Source of the DNA: Deinandra increscens subsp. villosa
Lineage: Eukaryota > Streptophyta > Magnoliopsida > Asterales > Asteraceae
Reading direction: 5' to 3'
Assembly (NCBI GenBank): GCA_039602395.1
Contig: JBCNJP010000028.1
Coordinates: 1,364,001 to 1,428,000 of the forward strand
DNA length: 64,000 nucleotides
Below the pieces are notes generated by a model. That model did not search any database. It had not been told where the DNA came from and saw nothing but the letters and a program-made list of their open reading frames with translations. This document shows, one piece after another, positions 22,556 through 33,436 of this stretch (within the stretch, counting starts at the first letter, position 1; every line of letters begins with the position of its first letter). Both the position numbers and the translations under genes were made by a program.

Positions 22556-22963
22556 AACTCCCCCTTGGCAACAGCTGGACCGTTCTTCTTAGCATTGAAC
22601 ATCTGCAGCAACCCCATCATCCTTCCTCACCAAATCATGATTATTTCCAGCATAGATATCGAATGCAAAACAAACCCGTATCACCCTCTGAAACTTCAGC
22701 GCTTGCTCCATGTAATCAGGATGATACAAGATCGGATTGTGATAAAGCTCGTCTATATCATTCTTTGACAAGTTGATTAGCCACATAGGATCGTAAATCT
22801 TCACAACTTGGTTGTTTTCCTTCAACACAACAACTGCTTCACCCGTTCTTTTGTTGTAGTACCACCATCTCAGATCCTTGATGAAATCAAGCTTCATTTG
22901 CATCAAAGGAATCTTCTTCATTACATATGGTTTCTTTGGAAACACCAAGATTATCAGTTTCTT
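22556..22963 (-). pseudogene. Extra copy of the 3' end of A's extra ORF
   Basis: 408 bp homologous to 4079-4486, starting with the polypurine tract and encoding the KDLRWWYYN...YMEQALKFQRVI domain. It differs from the 4079 copy at roughly 17 positions, more than the adjoining LTRs differ from each other. It ends abruptly at TTTCTT against element C gag. With the LTR at 22237-22555 it looks like the truncated 3' end of another family member joined to A through a shared LTR. Confidence 0.85.
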
Positions 22964-23322
22964 AATTTTTTAGACTTTGTGAACGTGTTGAATTGATGTA
23001 ACAACTCTTTAGGTAATGCCATGGTAAGATAAATATAAGCCTTCTTCTCAAGTTCATAACTTTTTCTTTCACTAGATGTGAAATCTTTTAGCTCTTTAGC
23101 TTCGCCTCCAACATCAACAGGACGTATATAACCATGCTCAAGTGGAATCCATAAATCAATGTCATTGGTGCTAATGTAAGCAGAAAATCTTTGCTTCTAG
23201 TTATGGTAATCTTCTAATTGCAACAACTTGGGAATTTTCAGACTTGTTCTAATTTTAATGTCATAACTGAGAAGAGTTTGCATCGTGTTTTCTATAGCTG
23301 CGAATGCTTGGAAATCCGTCAT
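22964..23322 (-). pseudogene. Element C gag, N-terminal part
   Basis: From ATG at 23322: MTDFQAFAAIENTMQTLLSYD, then KIPKLLQLEDYHN, a TAG where relatives have TGG, KQRFSAYISTNDIDLWIPLE, and KAYIYLTMALPKELLHQFN ending in KSKK at the insertion point. It continues at 3725. Confidence 0.85.
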
Positions 23323-24230
23323 TTTGAAAATTTCAAATTTTGTCAACCGAACTGAATCCGAACCCAAAAATCTTTATCCGAACAGGAACTTAGCCGAACT
23401 AAGAATTTAATCCGAACAAGAGTAACAACCTAACTTGCACTACCAAATAATGAGCCTAATGTAACTTTTTTATTGACAAAAAGGTTGCATTAGCTGAAGT
23501 TGCATTAGACCTAATGCAACCTTTTTATTACCTAATGTAACTTTTTCCCTAAAGAGTTGCATCCTAAAAAGGTTGCATTAGGTAACAAAAAGGTTGCATT
23601 AGGTCTAATGCAACTCGAGCTAATGCAACCTTTTTGTGAAAAAAAAAAGTTGCATTAGGCTAAAAAACGGTTGCATTAGGCTCATTTTTTGGTAGTGTTG
23701 TCCGAACCAAAACTTATCCGAACAGAACAAACTGAAATCATCCGAACCATGACTTCGTAAACCCGAACCTATCCGAACCGGATTCAACCGAACAAAAACA
23801 GACGAATGTGTCCGAACCTAGACTACGTATGAATCGAACTCGAGCCGAACTCTTCCGAACCGAGACTTCGTTTATTCAAACTAAGTCAAACTCAACCAAA
23901 CTAAACCGAACCAACACTTCGGACAGCCGAACTGAAAACAAACCTAGATGAACTATGAGTTCGGACAAAGGGTAACCCGAACGGAAAGTTCCTCAGCCGA
24001 ACCTAAACGAATAGAACCATTTTTACTCAAAAATCATGATTTTTGACAGATTTGAACGAGATCGTCAGCAGTAGACCAGAAAAAGTGATGAGGAATAATT
24101 TAGAAGCAAAATTTTCATGAAATTCTTGACAAAAATGGTCAAACAATTGCAAAAACACTCCAAATTTGTGAAAAATGGCACTTTTTGGCTCCAAAAAAAG
24201 CAACAACAGATCAGTAGAATGAACCAAAAA
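23323..24230 (-). promoter_or_regulatory. Leader of element C with CCGAAC motifs
   Basis: Untranslated region with CCGAAC-type words on both sides of an inserted MITE (23438-23697), densest at 23340-23420 and 23700-24005; the 220 bases next to the PBS are free of them. No coding potential. Confidence 0.65.
23438..23697. mobile_element. CACTA-type MITE, 260 bp
   Basis: Terminal inverted repeats start CACTACCAAA(T/A)AATGAGCC and end GGCTCATTTTTTGGTAGTG. The flanking 3-bp duplication TTG (23435-23437 and 23698-23700) is the size typical of CACTA (EnSpm) elements. The interior is filled with GTTGCATTAGG/CCTAATGCAAC words in both orientations, like CACTA subterminal transposase-binding repeats. 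No ORF; it would depend on a transposase supplied elsewhere. Confidence 0.88.
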
Positions 24231-24242
24231 TCTCTGATACCA
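24231..24242 (-). other. Primer binding site of element C
   Basis: TGGTATCAGAGA in element sense, one mismatch from the consensus at the last base, two bases from the LTR. Confidence 0.8.
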
Positions 24243-24244
24243 CT

Positions 24245-24624
24245 TGAAAGTTCGTGAGTATCGGATCGTCTACTTGATCTAGCTATTTCGGAAGATAAAT
24301 GTAACTATAAGTTGTTTTATTGATCACAAGAGAACAATTACAACTCTAGAATCACTTAGAGAACACACCGTACAAAACACACACTTAAGCTCAAATCCTT
24401 ATCTGTCAGTTACGTAATACAAAGCACAAGCAACTATATCTACCCGATCATCCAAACCCAGACGAACTGGTAGTTCGTCTGGTCCGAACCCATCCGAACT
24501 GCTAGTTCGGATGATCCTGGTTCGTTCCAAATCGGACCTAGTTCGTGTAGCAGCTTTGTCTTGTTCAGATCTTCACACCGTCTTGTTCAGATACTTCACA
24601 CAACGCACAGATTATGTTCCAACA
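24245..24624 (-). repeat. 5' LTR of element C
   Basis: 380 bp, TGAAAGTTCG...ATGTTCCAACA on the plus strand, so TGTTGGAAC...TTTCA in element sense. Contains CCGAAC/GTTCGTC words at 24480-24545. The partner LTR is outside the window, so age cannot be estimated. Confidence 0.85.
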
Positions 24625-25743
24625 AAAGAAAATGGGCTAAGGTTATTGGGTTTAATAGGGTGATCAAATGAAATGGAAATGAGGCTCAACAGGGGTAAAC
24701 TAAAGGAATTTTGGGTTAGGGATAGAGATATACATAAGAATAAATTCAAGGTGTAAAATGAAAAATAAGATTATCCTAGGGCTTACCTCTGTCATATTTG
24801 CTTGTTTTGTAAGCATAGTCTCGTAACGTATACAAATGTCAAGTTCTAGAAGTATGTCACATGTGGCACTCTCTATATTGTTATACAAGAATAAAACTCA
24901 AGTGATTTGAAATCTTGATTAAGGCTAAAAAAATCTCACCATGGAAACGGAATGGAAGGCTTAAGTCCGGTTGATTATCTAGGCTTTCTCCCTCATACTC
25001 GCACACTGGAATTGTTGTCTAAGTTTTAACAGGTCTAATCTATCCTAAAAATCAACTTAGGACTTAGCTATCCATAATGGTCTAAAATACATGTCTAGAG
25101 TTGTATAGCAATGAATGGAAGGTGGAAAAAGCTTAGCTTTGGTCTAGCATACAGAATTAAGAAGTCTACTTTAGGATCCACAAAATAAGTTGATAGCTTA
25201 AGTTTTATTAGTGTAAAAAGTTTAGCATGCAACAAATTGAAAATTTTTGACACTTTTTAAACGAATTCACAATAAAACATGCAAACTACAGGCGAGTCTC
25301 CCATCCCCCCACTTAAAATCGTACATTATCCTCAATGTACTTGAGAACACTGCAAAACATAAGGTAGAAGAAAAGGGAAAAGACGAGCCTGACTACTAGA
25401 AGATTGCGGATCATGGCTTCTTCATGAACCCTATTGATTGCTTTCCCATTCATTTTCCTACCATGACTTCAGTCTTTGATTCCTTTGGTACTTATAAGAC
25501 TCAAAAGAAAAACATTACACGCAAAATGAAAATAAAGCATTACCCAAAAGTAAATAAAAATAAAACATTCCATTTAGTCAATCAATCATATTTATTGTGA
25601 TGCCATTATTCAAAACAAGTTTTCAAAAGTAAACAAGCAATCTAAGTCACATAAGAAGTCTAGATAATAACAATAGGATAATGATAATATAGAAAATATA
25701 GACTTCAATCATCTTAAGTGTCTGAGTCATCAGATGGAGAGGT
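24625..25743. other. No gene seen; possible old retroelement remnant
   Basis: AT-rich sequence without coding frames of note. Around 25300-25345 a CCCCCCACTTAAAATCGTACATT stretch resembles the internal 3' sequence I remember from large Ty3-type elements of plants, but nothing else confirms it. Confidence 0.3.
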
Positions 25744-26016
25744 TTAACCGATAGCGGCATACAGATCATCCATAATTGCGCCAATCTTATCTATTTTAAG
25801 CTGGAGATCGTGAGTGATGCGAGCCAGAGCTTCAATCCTTTTTAATATTTCGCCCTCCATGAGTGTGAGTCTTCCGTACAAGATGTTGAAGTTGGGCATG
25901 GCCTCGATTTCATCATCATCTTTCATGGCCCTTGCACAATTCATCCGAGAGGAACTAGCTTCCTTGTCATGGATCCTCACGTAGGTGACTTCAATCATAG
26001 GTCGCTTGCCTTTCAT
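25744..26016 (-). CDS. Small hypothetical ORF, unrecognised
   Basis: 90 residues, starting MKGKRPMIEV, with an acidic middle (MKDDDEIEAM) and an amphipathic C-terminal half (LMEGEILKRIEALARITHDLQLKIDK) that could form a helix pair. I recognise no family. It may be the remnant of a retroelement ORF given the sequence just downstream in plus coordinates; host function is not supported. Confidence 0.25.
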   Translation of the reverse strand: MKGKRPMIEVTYVRIHDKEASSSRMNCARAMKDDDEIEAMPNFNILYGRLTLMEGEILKRIEALARITHDLQLKIDKIGAIMDDLYAAIG

Positions 26017-26237
26017 CTATGAGAAAAAAGCGAGACAATAAAAACACAAAAGATTGAAAGTTACACGGCGTCACGGCTCGTTACAGGCTAACGAGTCGTT
26101 CGATCAAATATTTTGTAAAGGATATCGTCACGGCCCGTTACGGGATCGTATCAGGCTAATTTTTTAAAATTTTCGATTTTTTTTTATTCTGACCTGAACC
26201 ATGTATGGTAAAAAAATTAGTCATCAAGTGCGAATTG
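26017..26237. other. No gene seen
   Basis: Contains a short palindromic stretch, GGCTCGTTAC...GGCCCGTTACGG (26068-26140), otherwise AT-rich sequence. Confidence 0.4.
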
Positions 26238-26342
26238 GGGATTGGTCTTCATTGGTTCTAATTGGTCTTAATTAACCCTAGTTGGCCCTAATTGACCCTA
26301 ATTGGTCTTTATTGGTCCTAATTGTTCTTCACAAGGCTTTAT
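26238..26342. repeat. Minisatellite, about 21-bp unit, first array
   Basis: Degenerate tandem copies of a unit like TTGGTCCTAATTGGTCTTCA. The same unit forms a longer array at 28354-28663. Confidence 0.8.
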
Positions 26343-26618
26343 TCCCTCACGTTGCTAGGGAGTCGTTTGAAGAAGATGTTAATATGACATTAAGGTTTCG
26401 TATAGTACATTCAAAATTAACCTTTTATGTTAGTATCATAGAATCAAAATGAACCTTTTAAGGTTCTTGTATCCATACTAAAGGTAATTAGATACTATTG
26501 TCATCCATACGTAAAGTTCAAACACAAAATGTCCTTTTTATAAGGCATTTTAATAAGACTATTTGTAGTCATCTTCAAAGGATTATCATTATCTTCTTTT
26601 TGCCTTCCTTTCACTGCT

Positions 26619-26748
26619 CTTTCTCCTTCATTTTCTTGACATGTCTAACTTTTTCATCTATACAGAAAATGTAATTAGACGTTCTTTCTCCTTCATTTTC
26701 TTGACATGTCTAACTTTTTCATCTATACAGAAAATGTAATTAGGCGTT
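26619..26748. repeat. 65-bp tandem duplication
   Basis: Two nearly identical consecutive copies, CTTTCTCCTTCATTTTC to TACAGAAAATGTAATTAGAC. It is the only direct duplication of this size here. Each copy contains CTATACAG, which could serve as a plus-strand splice acceptor. Confidence 0.8.
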
Positions 26749-26993
26749 TCGTAGGTTATGTATGTAAGTATTGTAATTTTTTTACATGGTGCAGCATGTC
26801 CACATTCTTTTTCCCCTTGTAGGCTTAGAAATAAATTTGTTGTCGTATCCTGTTGGCATCTTGTTTGTATATTACAATTCTCTAATAACTGAAGCATCTG
26901 ACAGCTAAATATTTAGTTCAATCATCTTTATTCTAAAAAGAAAATCAGCATACATATTGATGCATAAATGAATACAAATTAAATGATGCTTAC

Positions 26994-27110
26994 CTGAGCC
27001 ACACTCTTGTTTGAATTTTTTAATAGCATTAGACTTATTTTCTCCAGCTTTGTTGATTTCCTTGGATTCATCATTTTTCTCTTCCAGATTTGGAACTTGC
27101 ACAATGGCAT
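26994..27110 (-). pseudogene. Possible exon of a captured gene fragment
   Basis: In minus sense the segment ends GGCTCAG|GTAAGC, a strong splice donor, and starts after ACAAG. It is open through 39 codons (AIVQVPNLEEKNDESKEINK, then a lysine-rich tail). A 19-bp segment upstream at 27188-27206, bounded by CATACAG and GTGATTG, joins in frame to it. I do not recognise the protein. It lies between the two minisatellite arrays. It may be a gene fragment carried by a transposon or chance. Confidence 0.35.
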
Positions 27111-27210
27111 CTTGTCACAATATAAGGCAATATGATTTAAATTACAGGGCCGACCATTAATAATTAACTCTAATAAACATCAATCACCTTCATCTTTTTT
27201 CGCATTCTGT

Positions 27211-28350
27211 ATGGCAATAGGTGCATGGTTAGTTAATAGTTTTTTAATTAATGTAAATATCTATTATTTTTGTATTGTTTAACATCCAAAATAGGCATTA
27301 TACCAATTTTATAAGTAGAAATTAAGTTCGTAAGACGATACCTTAGTAGCAAACAGACAATAAGTAAGCACCCTGCAACAAATTCAAAAGAATGTATAAT
27401 CATTAGAACAAATAGTAAGAAATCATTAGTTTAAGTAAATAAAAGAAAATGAAATGCCACCTTCAATTGAATTAGTTGTCTAATGACAACAGAATCATAA
27501 ACCTCACAAATCCTAAAACTGATTTTTAAGAAAACTGAACTGTGATATGTTCATATAGTAATAAACAATGACTTTCATACATTTACCTATAAAAAATCAA
27601 TTTCAGTTAACATGTTATGACAAAACACAGGAAGAAAAATGGAATCAGAAACCTCATAAATCTAAATTTTGGTAAGTTCATAAAGTAATAAAGTATAATT
27701 CAGACATGAAACTCTGATGTCCACAAACCAACACGAAGAAGAAACCACTAAATCATAAACAAATACAAGCATCAAAAAAATTATACCCTAAAGGTACGAA
27801 TAGAGACGATGAAGAAACCAACTGAATCAGAACAAAATATAAAGGCAAAGCAACATACGATGAAGAAACCTACAAATTCATAAACAAAATATAAAAGCCA
27901 AGCAATAGAATCGTGATAAATCTGCACCTTGGAACATATGGTCGATAGAAAGAAAGAAAGAAAGAGAAAGTGAAAAAGAAAGAGGACGAAGAAAAGAATT
28001 TGATGAAGAAAAATAAAAGTACATGTGTAAAACCAATAGCATAACCACGTGAATACAAATACATGTCGTAAGACACGTGCCAGTTATGATGTAATGAGAA
28101 TACACGTACCAGATGTAATGTGCAAGAAAAAAACCCAAATGCGGGACTCATAAGAATCGAAATGGCGACTTCAAGATAGAACAAAACAGAACCAACCACT
28201 GAGAAAAAATATCGAATGTAAACCAAATCGATTAAATTGACATATAACTAATATGACTAAGCAAAAAAAGGGAAAAAAATAAAGAAAATATCGAACGTGA
28301 AGAATAACTAATAGACTCAACTAAGACTTTCATAAAAGTATTTTATATTA
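27211..28350. other. No gene seen
   Basis: AT-rich sequence with a GAAAGAAAGAAAGAAAGAG purine run near 27949-27990. Long hydrophobic minus-strand frames around 27870-28226 come from that run and have no convincing start or family. Confidence 0.4.
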
Positions 28351-28353
28351 ATT

Positions 28354-28663
28354 TGTCCTAATTGGTCTTTATTAGTCTTCATTGACCCTAATTGCTCTTC
28401 ATTGGTCCCAAGTTGTCTTCATTGGTCCTAATTGGTCTTTAATGGTCCTAGTTGGACTTCATTGGTCCTAATTGGTCTTCATTGGCCTAAATTAGTCTTC
28501 ATTGGTCCTAATTGGTCTTCATTTGTCCTAGTTGGTCTTCATTGGTCCTCATTGGTCCTAATTGGTCTTCATTGGTCCTAATTGATCGTAATTGGTCTTT
28601 ATTGGTCCTAAATGGTCTTCATTGGTACTAATTGGTATTCATTGGTCCAAATTGATCCAACAT
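28354..28663. repeat. Minisatellite, about 21-bp unit, second array
   Basis: About fifteen degenerate copies of TTGGTCCTAATTGGTCTTCA. Same unit and orientation as 26238-26342. Confidence 0.85.
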
Positions 28664-29060
28664 GGCTGTCTTTTTGTATTTTTGTTTTTACATAGTATTT
28701 TATAATCTTCGTTTTTGCCTTGTGTTTTGGTAATGTAATCATTTTGTGTGTCATGCGTTATCCAGGTGGCAACGCACGGGGGTAGTAGAATCTTGTTATT
28801 AATTATAACTATAATGAATGGGTGTGGATTATAAAGAAATAATAAATTCAATATTAAACCATGTGTTTATATGTTTTTGATCGTTGTCCAGTTTGTCTAT
28901 TTTGAGAGCTTTTTTTATCTAATCAAAGCATCACAATTAACCTATAACTATGTCAACCATACTCGATATAATCGTATAATTTCACAAACTGATAAGTTCA
29001 AAACCTTTGTAGGATGCGATAACCAGTAATGAACCTCCCGTTCAACCTCATGTAAACCCC
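28664..29060. other. No gene seen
   Basis: Includes GGCAACGCACGGGGGTAGTA (28768-28787), a GC-rich word in AT-rich DNA that recalls Helitron termini, but no CTRR end with hairpin is seen. An acceptor-like TTTGTAG precedes 29013. Confidence 0.3.
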
Positions 29061-29276
29061 TTGGTGGATGACCTTTGGGAGGATGAATCCTTCTGGAATT
29101 GGACGTTCGATTACAACTTTTCCGAAAACCTACTTGAAGACTTTTACAAATTGGATAATGAAGTCCATCTTGAAGAAGAAAAACCGATGGATGAAGATCC
29201 GGTGGATGAACCGAGACCACCCTCGTGGATCATAACCCACCAGAAGAGACCCAGGCACGTGAAGACGTTTTATTAA
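29061..29276 (+). pseudogene. Short acidic ORF, last-exon-like fragment
   Basis: 72 residues from the ATG at 29061, with the same frame open upstream to a splice acceptor-like TTTGTAG near 29012. Features: DDLWEDESFWNWTFDYN, acidic middle, and PSWIITHQKRPRHVKTFY at the end. AT-rich sequence follows the stop. Not recognised; possibly the end of a transposon gene. Confidence 0.3.
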
Positions 29277-30179
29277 TTATGTTTATATTTAATTTTAGGT
29301 TTATTGTGTTGAGTTTGGTTTAATTATGTTCAATCATGTTTTATATACATATTGTTTCATTAATTTTGTGTTTTATTATGTCTAAAGTCAATTAGCTAGG
29401 TTTTAATTTGACGATAGAGATAAAAATTTCAAATTTCCCACATTTTTAATATAACACTTTATTATATATTCCTTTTAAATAAATTTTTACTCAAAAGTTC
29501 AAATTTCCCACCTTTTCCTTCAAATTTCAGTCAAAATTTCAAACCCAATCTAGTTATTATCGATTAACCACATACATTTCCCTCTCACTTTGACCAAAAA
29601 CTTCCAGTTAAACTTCTCCAGCTCTATCGAATAACTAGGTCTTCTCTCATCCCTCTCATTCGCATCTTGAATTAATCGATTCATCTCAGGACGTTTGCCG
29701 CCGAATATGTAAAAAGGAGGTTCAATAGACCATCAATATGACAGCGCTAGCGATTCCTTAGAAATTCCATGTTTTTTGGGAGATCAATATGACCAGAAAT
29801 TAGTAAGTGTACATATTAATTAAAGAAATTGCAATTGTTGAAATCCCCTCTCATTCTTCTATGTGGAGGGAACAGAGGGATGACAAGGGGGGGGGGGGGA
29901 TACAAGAATGTTTAGGTCAACGTCATAGCAGATAAAAAGCATCTGATACATTCTGTGAACTTCAAAATTTATTTTCTCCTTTCTTCTTTATTTACTTTGA
30001 TAGAAAGCATATAACTGCATTCTCTTAGTTTTACAAAAATCAAGGATGGATCCATGAACCTTCATCACTTGGAAAAACTTGAGTTGGAGCTTAAAAAAGA
30101 GAGATTTATGCGTTATAGAAAATAAAGAACTTAAGGCCCTCTCCTTGAAGATGGTAATTGAGCATTCAATCGAAGACAT
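29277..30179. other. No gene seen
   Basis: AT-rich sequence with a 13-G homopolymer at 29887-29899. Nothing coding is supported. Confidence 0.4.
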
Positions 30180-30437
30180 GCAATTGGGGCTTTACTATAA
30201 CTATCGTACCTGCAATTCTCGAGCCATAGTCCCGATCTATCCCGAATAATAACTTTATGTTTTCAATATAAAATTAAGACATTTATTTCAAATGTAAGAC
30301 TTTATCATATCATCACTCTTTCCGCTGTAATAAATGATATGTTGTTTTCTTATATAACGTTTGAATAAATTAGAAAGTCGTTCTATGTACCCACGACTAT
30401 GATTCCATCTCGCTCGCACCCAAACCGTTGACCGGGT
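30180..30437 (+). repeat. Truncated chromovirus LTR end
   Basis: Homologous to the last 280 bases of LTR M (43908-44189): shared AATTGGGGCTT...ATAGTCCCGA, TTTCCGCTG, CTATGTACCCACGACTATGATTCCATC and a final GGGTTGTGACA. Only the 3' end is present. Confidence 0.75.
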
Positions 30438-31139
30438 TGTGACACCGTTCAAGCTCATCTCAAATGGGAGAAAATGAAAAGGTAAGTATTTGCCAGTTTC
30501 ATTCCGTTTTATAATTTCACATTAGTTTGTTGGGAATGTGATCTACTTCCAATTTTAATGTCTTTTGGCAACCATAACAATTGAGCTAGATAGGAATTGT
30601 TAGATAAATGACAAAAAAAAGATTTAGCAAATAAAGTATAAATGACTTTGAAGTTAATCCGGAAGTTAATGTGATGTTCGTCCTGATGATTACTGGATAT
30701 TTAATGTTCATCCAGATATTTAATGTTCATCCGAAAATTATTTTATGGGACCTGATCACCCAAAGTACTGCAATGAGATTCTACTCAGTCCATATCTAAA
30801 TTGGTGGTAAGTATTTGAAAATTTCTTTATATATTCTAATAAATTTCCATAACCTAATCAATTATATGTTTTTGTAGGAAGAAAAGAAAACATGCAGCTA
30901 AAATCAAAACGGTTTAAGATGAAGATCACGTGATAGTTTTGTTGGCTGATTGAAAATTAAATTCAGAATAATGCTTGTGTATAGTGTAATTTTTTTTATT
31001 TTAATTTGTATTATAATTTGTACGTATTTAATTACTTTAATTTATTATTGTTAATATATCATTTAACTTTTAGGTTTATGATGTTAACATGCGAAATCAA
31101 TTTGTAATTTAATTAACAATTAAATATTTAAAATAATGC
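30438..31139. other. No intact gene; possible transposon exon remnants
   Basis: Short exon-like pieces around 30660-30800 and 30878-30920 with splice-like borders (GGTAAGTA, TTTGTAGGAAG), too decayed to assign. Contains a small direct repeat of TTTAATGTTCATCC (30699-30731). Confidence 0.3.
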
Positions 31140-31382
31140 TTAATTTTCATTTTTGTCCAAATTAATGTGGCTAAAGGGTACCAACGACCACAGTTATTGG
31201 TAAAGAATGGCTACATACAACCAAAGTGAATATGCGTGATGAAATGATAGTTTTTAGCCACACTTATTAGGACAGAAAGGTCACATAAAATCACAATAAT
31301 TATGTGTCATCAAAGGTTAGTTTATAGCGACGCCTTTTAATTTTTTTTTCAAATGATGTGGCTATAACACACACACACAGAC

Positions 31383-31442
<60 letters not shown>

Positions 31443-32340
31443 CTATATACTACCAACAACCACACTTATGTAAAATACATGTGGTCGTTCCAACCCTTTA
31501 GCCACTCTAATTGCGACAAAATAAGTGGCTAAAACAACCCTTTAGTCACGTTTTCTTCTAATGGATATGGCTAAAAGACAAATATATGTGACTACACACT
31601 CCTTATTAGTTAATAATCCTAGTGATTTTATTTATATGCTTATTACTGATAGGAAATACAATATTCAAATAAATGATTTTTCGTCGAATGACTATTCATC
31701 TATTGTATTTTCGGTTCAAAAAAAAAAAGAATCAATGTGTAGATTCCAATACTTTTTCTTTTTTCATAGCAAGTTCCTTCTAACTTATAAAATAACTTAT
31801 AAAAAAAGGATTTTCTTTTTAACAAAATACGTATTTTTCTTCCTTTACTTATAACGTATAATACCAATGTCCATACTTTCGATATTTTAACGTGACCGTT
31901 GCCACACTTACTGGAACCAAATGCCTGAACACAACAACCATTTTAGCCACATTTTTATTCTAATAGATGTGGCTAAAACATAAATATATGCGACTATATA
32001 ATACCAACGACCAACTTTCAATATTTAAACGTGGTCGTTTCCACACTTTAGCCACACTTACCAGAACCAAATGCCTGAATGCAGCAACCCTTTAGCCATA
32101 TTGTTTTCTAACAGATGTGGCTGAAACACTAATATTTCTGACTACATAATACCAACGGCCACAGATTTGTTATTTTAACGTGATCGTTGCCTGATTGCAA
32201 CAACCATTTAGCCACGTTTCTTTCTAATAGATGTGGCTAAAAACACTAATATACGTGACTATATAATACCAACAACCACACTAAAAAAAACACATGTGGC
32301 TATTGGGACCTTCTAGCCACAGTTATTAGGAAGAAATGCT
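31140..32340. repeat. GTGGCTA tandem repeat region with microsatellite
   Basis: Four to five degenerate units of about 115-155 bp, best between 31860 and 32330, each with ATAATACCAACGACCAC, TTAGCCAC and GATGTGGCTAAAA, so GTGGCTA and TAGCCAC occur in opposite orientations inside each unit. At 31367-31440 a (CA)n-(TA)n-(TG)n microsatellite forms one large palindrome. Could be the subterminal region of a CACTA-like element; no termini were identified. Confidence 0.7.
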
Positions 32341-33067
32341 TGATTAAGTTTAAACTAAATTAAGAAAATAGACATAAAAACAATGATAAGATGGGATTTT
32401 AGTTTTATCAATCGAAGTCAATATCACTTGGGAGAACTTACTAGTGGCTAAGATGGTAACGTGTTTGTTTATAACCTTTCCTTAAGATTGTTACTAACAG
32501 ACGAAGGAACCGCCTCTCAGCCTCAAATCCAATCTCAATTTCCTCCCATTAATCTCCCATTTGGTATGAATCCCAGGAGTACTTGTGTTGTTAGGAAAAA
32601 AATATAGTGTGCGTGAATGCCATTTAGTTTGTAGGGCCCTATGGTCAAAGTATTGTTTCACTTGGATACGTTGTCATGAACTGACAGGGAAACAACCCAC
32701 ACACCGAATTATTTTTATTATAAAAAGATCTTTATAAGGGACTATGGTCCGTTTTCGCCATGCACCGTTCTCACGCGTACATGGATAGTCATAACCAAAG
32801 CTAAGTTCACCAATGCATTGACCATTGGATCTATGCGGTGACAAAATATTACCAACCCTTCATCCCAACCACTATCTTCAGACCGCACATGCGTGAAAAC
32901 CTAGTTTATTTAGATAGACATAAAACACTCAAATATTTCTTTGCATGGGTTGCGAGTCATCGTAGCCCCAGTCGGGTGTCACAAGATGCACAAGATACAT
33001 TTGTTCAAAAGGATGACAATACACTTCCAATAAAAAGAGTTTTTATAAAGTCATTCGTACTAACCTT
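32341..33067. other. No gene seen; left flank of element D
   Basis: A 79-codon frame at 32838-33077 runs into the D LTR and has no recognisable product. TTTTATAAAGTCA near 33043 is echoed by CTTATAAAGTCA on the other side of D (45078). Confidence 0.4.
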
Positions 33068-33072
33068 AAGGT
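33068..33072. repeat. Target-site duplication of element D
   Basis: AAGGT here and at 45068-45072, flanking the LTR ends exactly. Confidence 0.88.
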
Positions 33073-33436
33073 TGTAGTTTCCATGAGCAGATCTTGTTCA
33101 GTGTTTCAAGCTTAGAAGATGACAGTAAACAGTAAATAACTAGTTGATTTAATTCACCGAATGAAGAATTACACACACATCTCACTGAATGAAACTCTCA
33201 GCTGAAAAAAGTCTTTTTGGGCCAAATGAACTTGTCCATTTATAGACAAGCTGATCACTGAATGAATGCCCACCGAATGAGTGCCCACCGAATGACTCAT
33301 TCGGTGGTCATTCGCCACTCATTTGACGAGACTCATTCTCCCATATATATAATACATAACTCACACAAAATGCCCTAGAAACTGTTACAGACATGACATG
33401 CTACATCATTTTACACATAGGCTCCATGCACTAACA
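33073..33436 (-). repeat. 3' LTR of element D
   Basis: 364 bp; TGTAGTTTCCATGAGC...GCACTAACA on the plus strand. ACCGAATGA/TCATTCGG words occupy 33246-33335, this element's version of the TTCG motif. A minus-strand TATAAAT lies near 33238. Confidence 0.88.

Larger units (their letters stand above)
1..24624 (-). mobile_element. Element C: gag-only copia retrotransposon, 3' end beyond window
   Basis: Minus-strand LTR retrotransposon whose 5' LTR is at 24245-24624 and whose body runs left to the window edge. In element order: LTR, PBS, TTCG-motif leader, gag N-terminus (to 22964), a foreign block at 22963-3726, the rest of gag (3725-982), then a 3' noncoding region (981-1). Gag resumes at the same codon region on both sides of the block: the right half ends at a KSKK motif and the left half starts at DSLATRC. 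No protease, integrase or RT follows gag, so C is non-autonomous. The 3' LTR lies outside the window. Confidence 0.85.

Noticed and set aside
27870..28226. Hydrophobic minus-strand ORF resembling a membrane protein
   Set aside because: Its phenylalanine/serine-rich part is the complement of a GAAA microsatellite-like purine run; no other support.
28354..28663. Repeat array considered as CRISPR-like
   Set aside because: Units are short, degenerate and contiguous without spacers; it is a minisatellite in plant DNA.
28764..28790. GCAACGCACGGGGG word as a Helitron end
   Set aside because: Only a resemblance in base composition; no TC start/CTRR end pair with a 3' hairpin could be placed.
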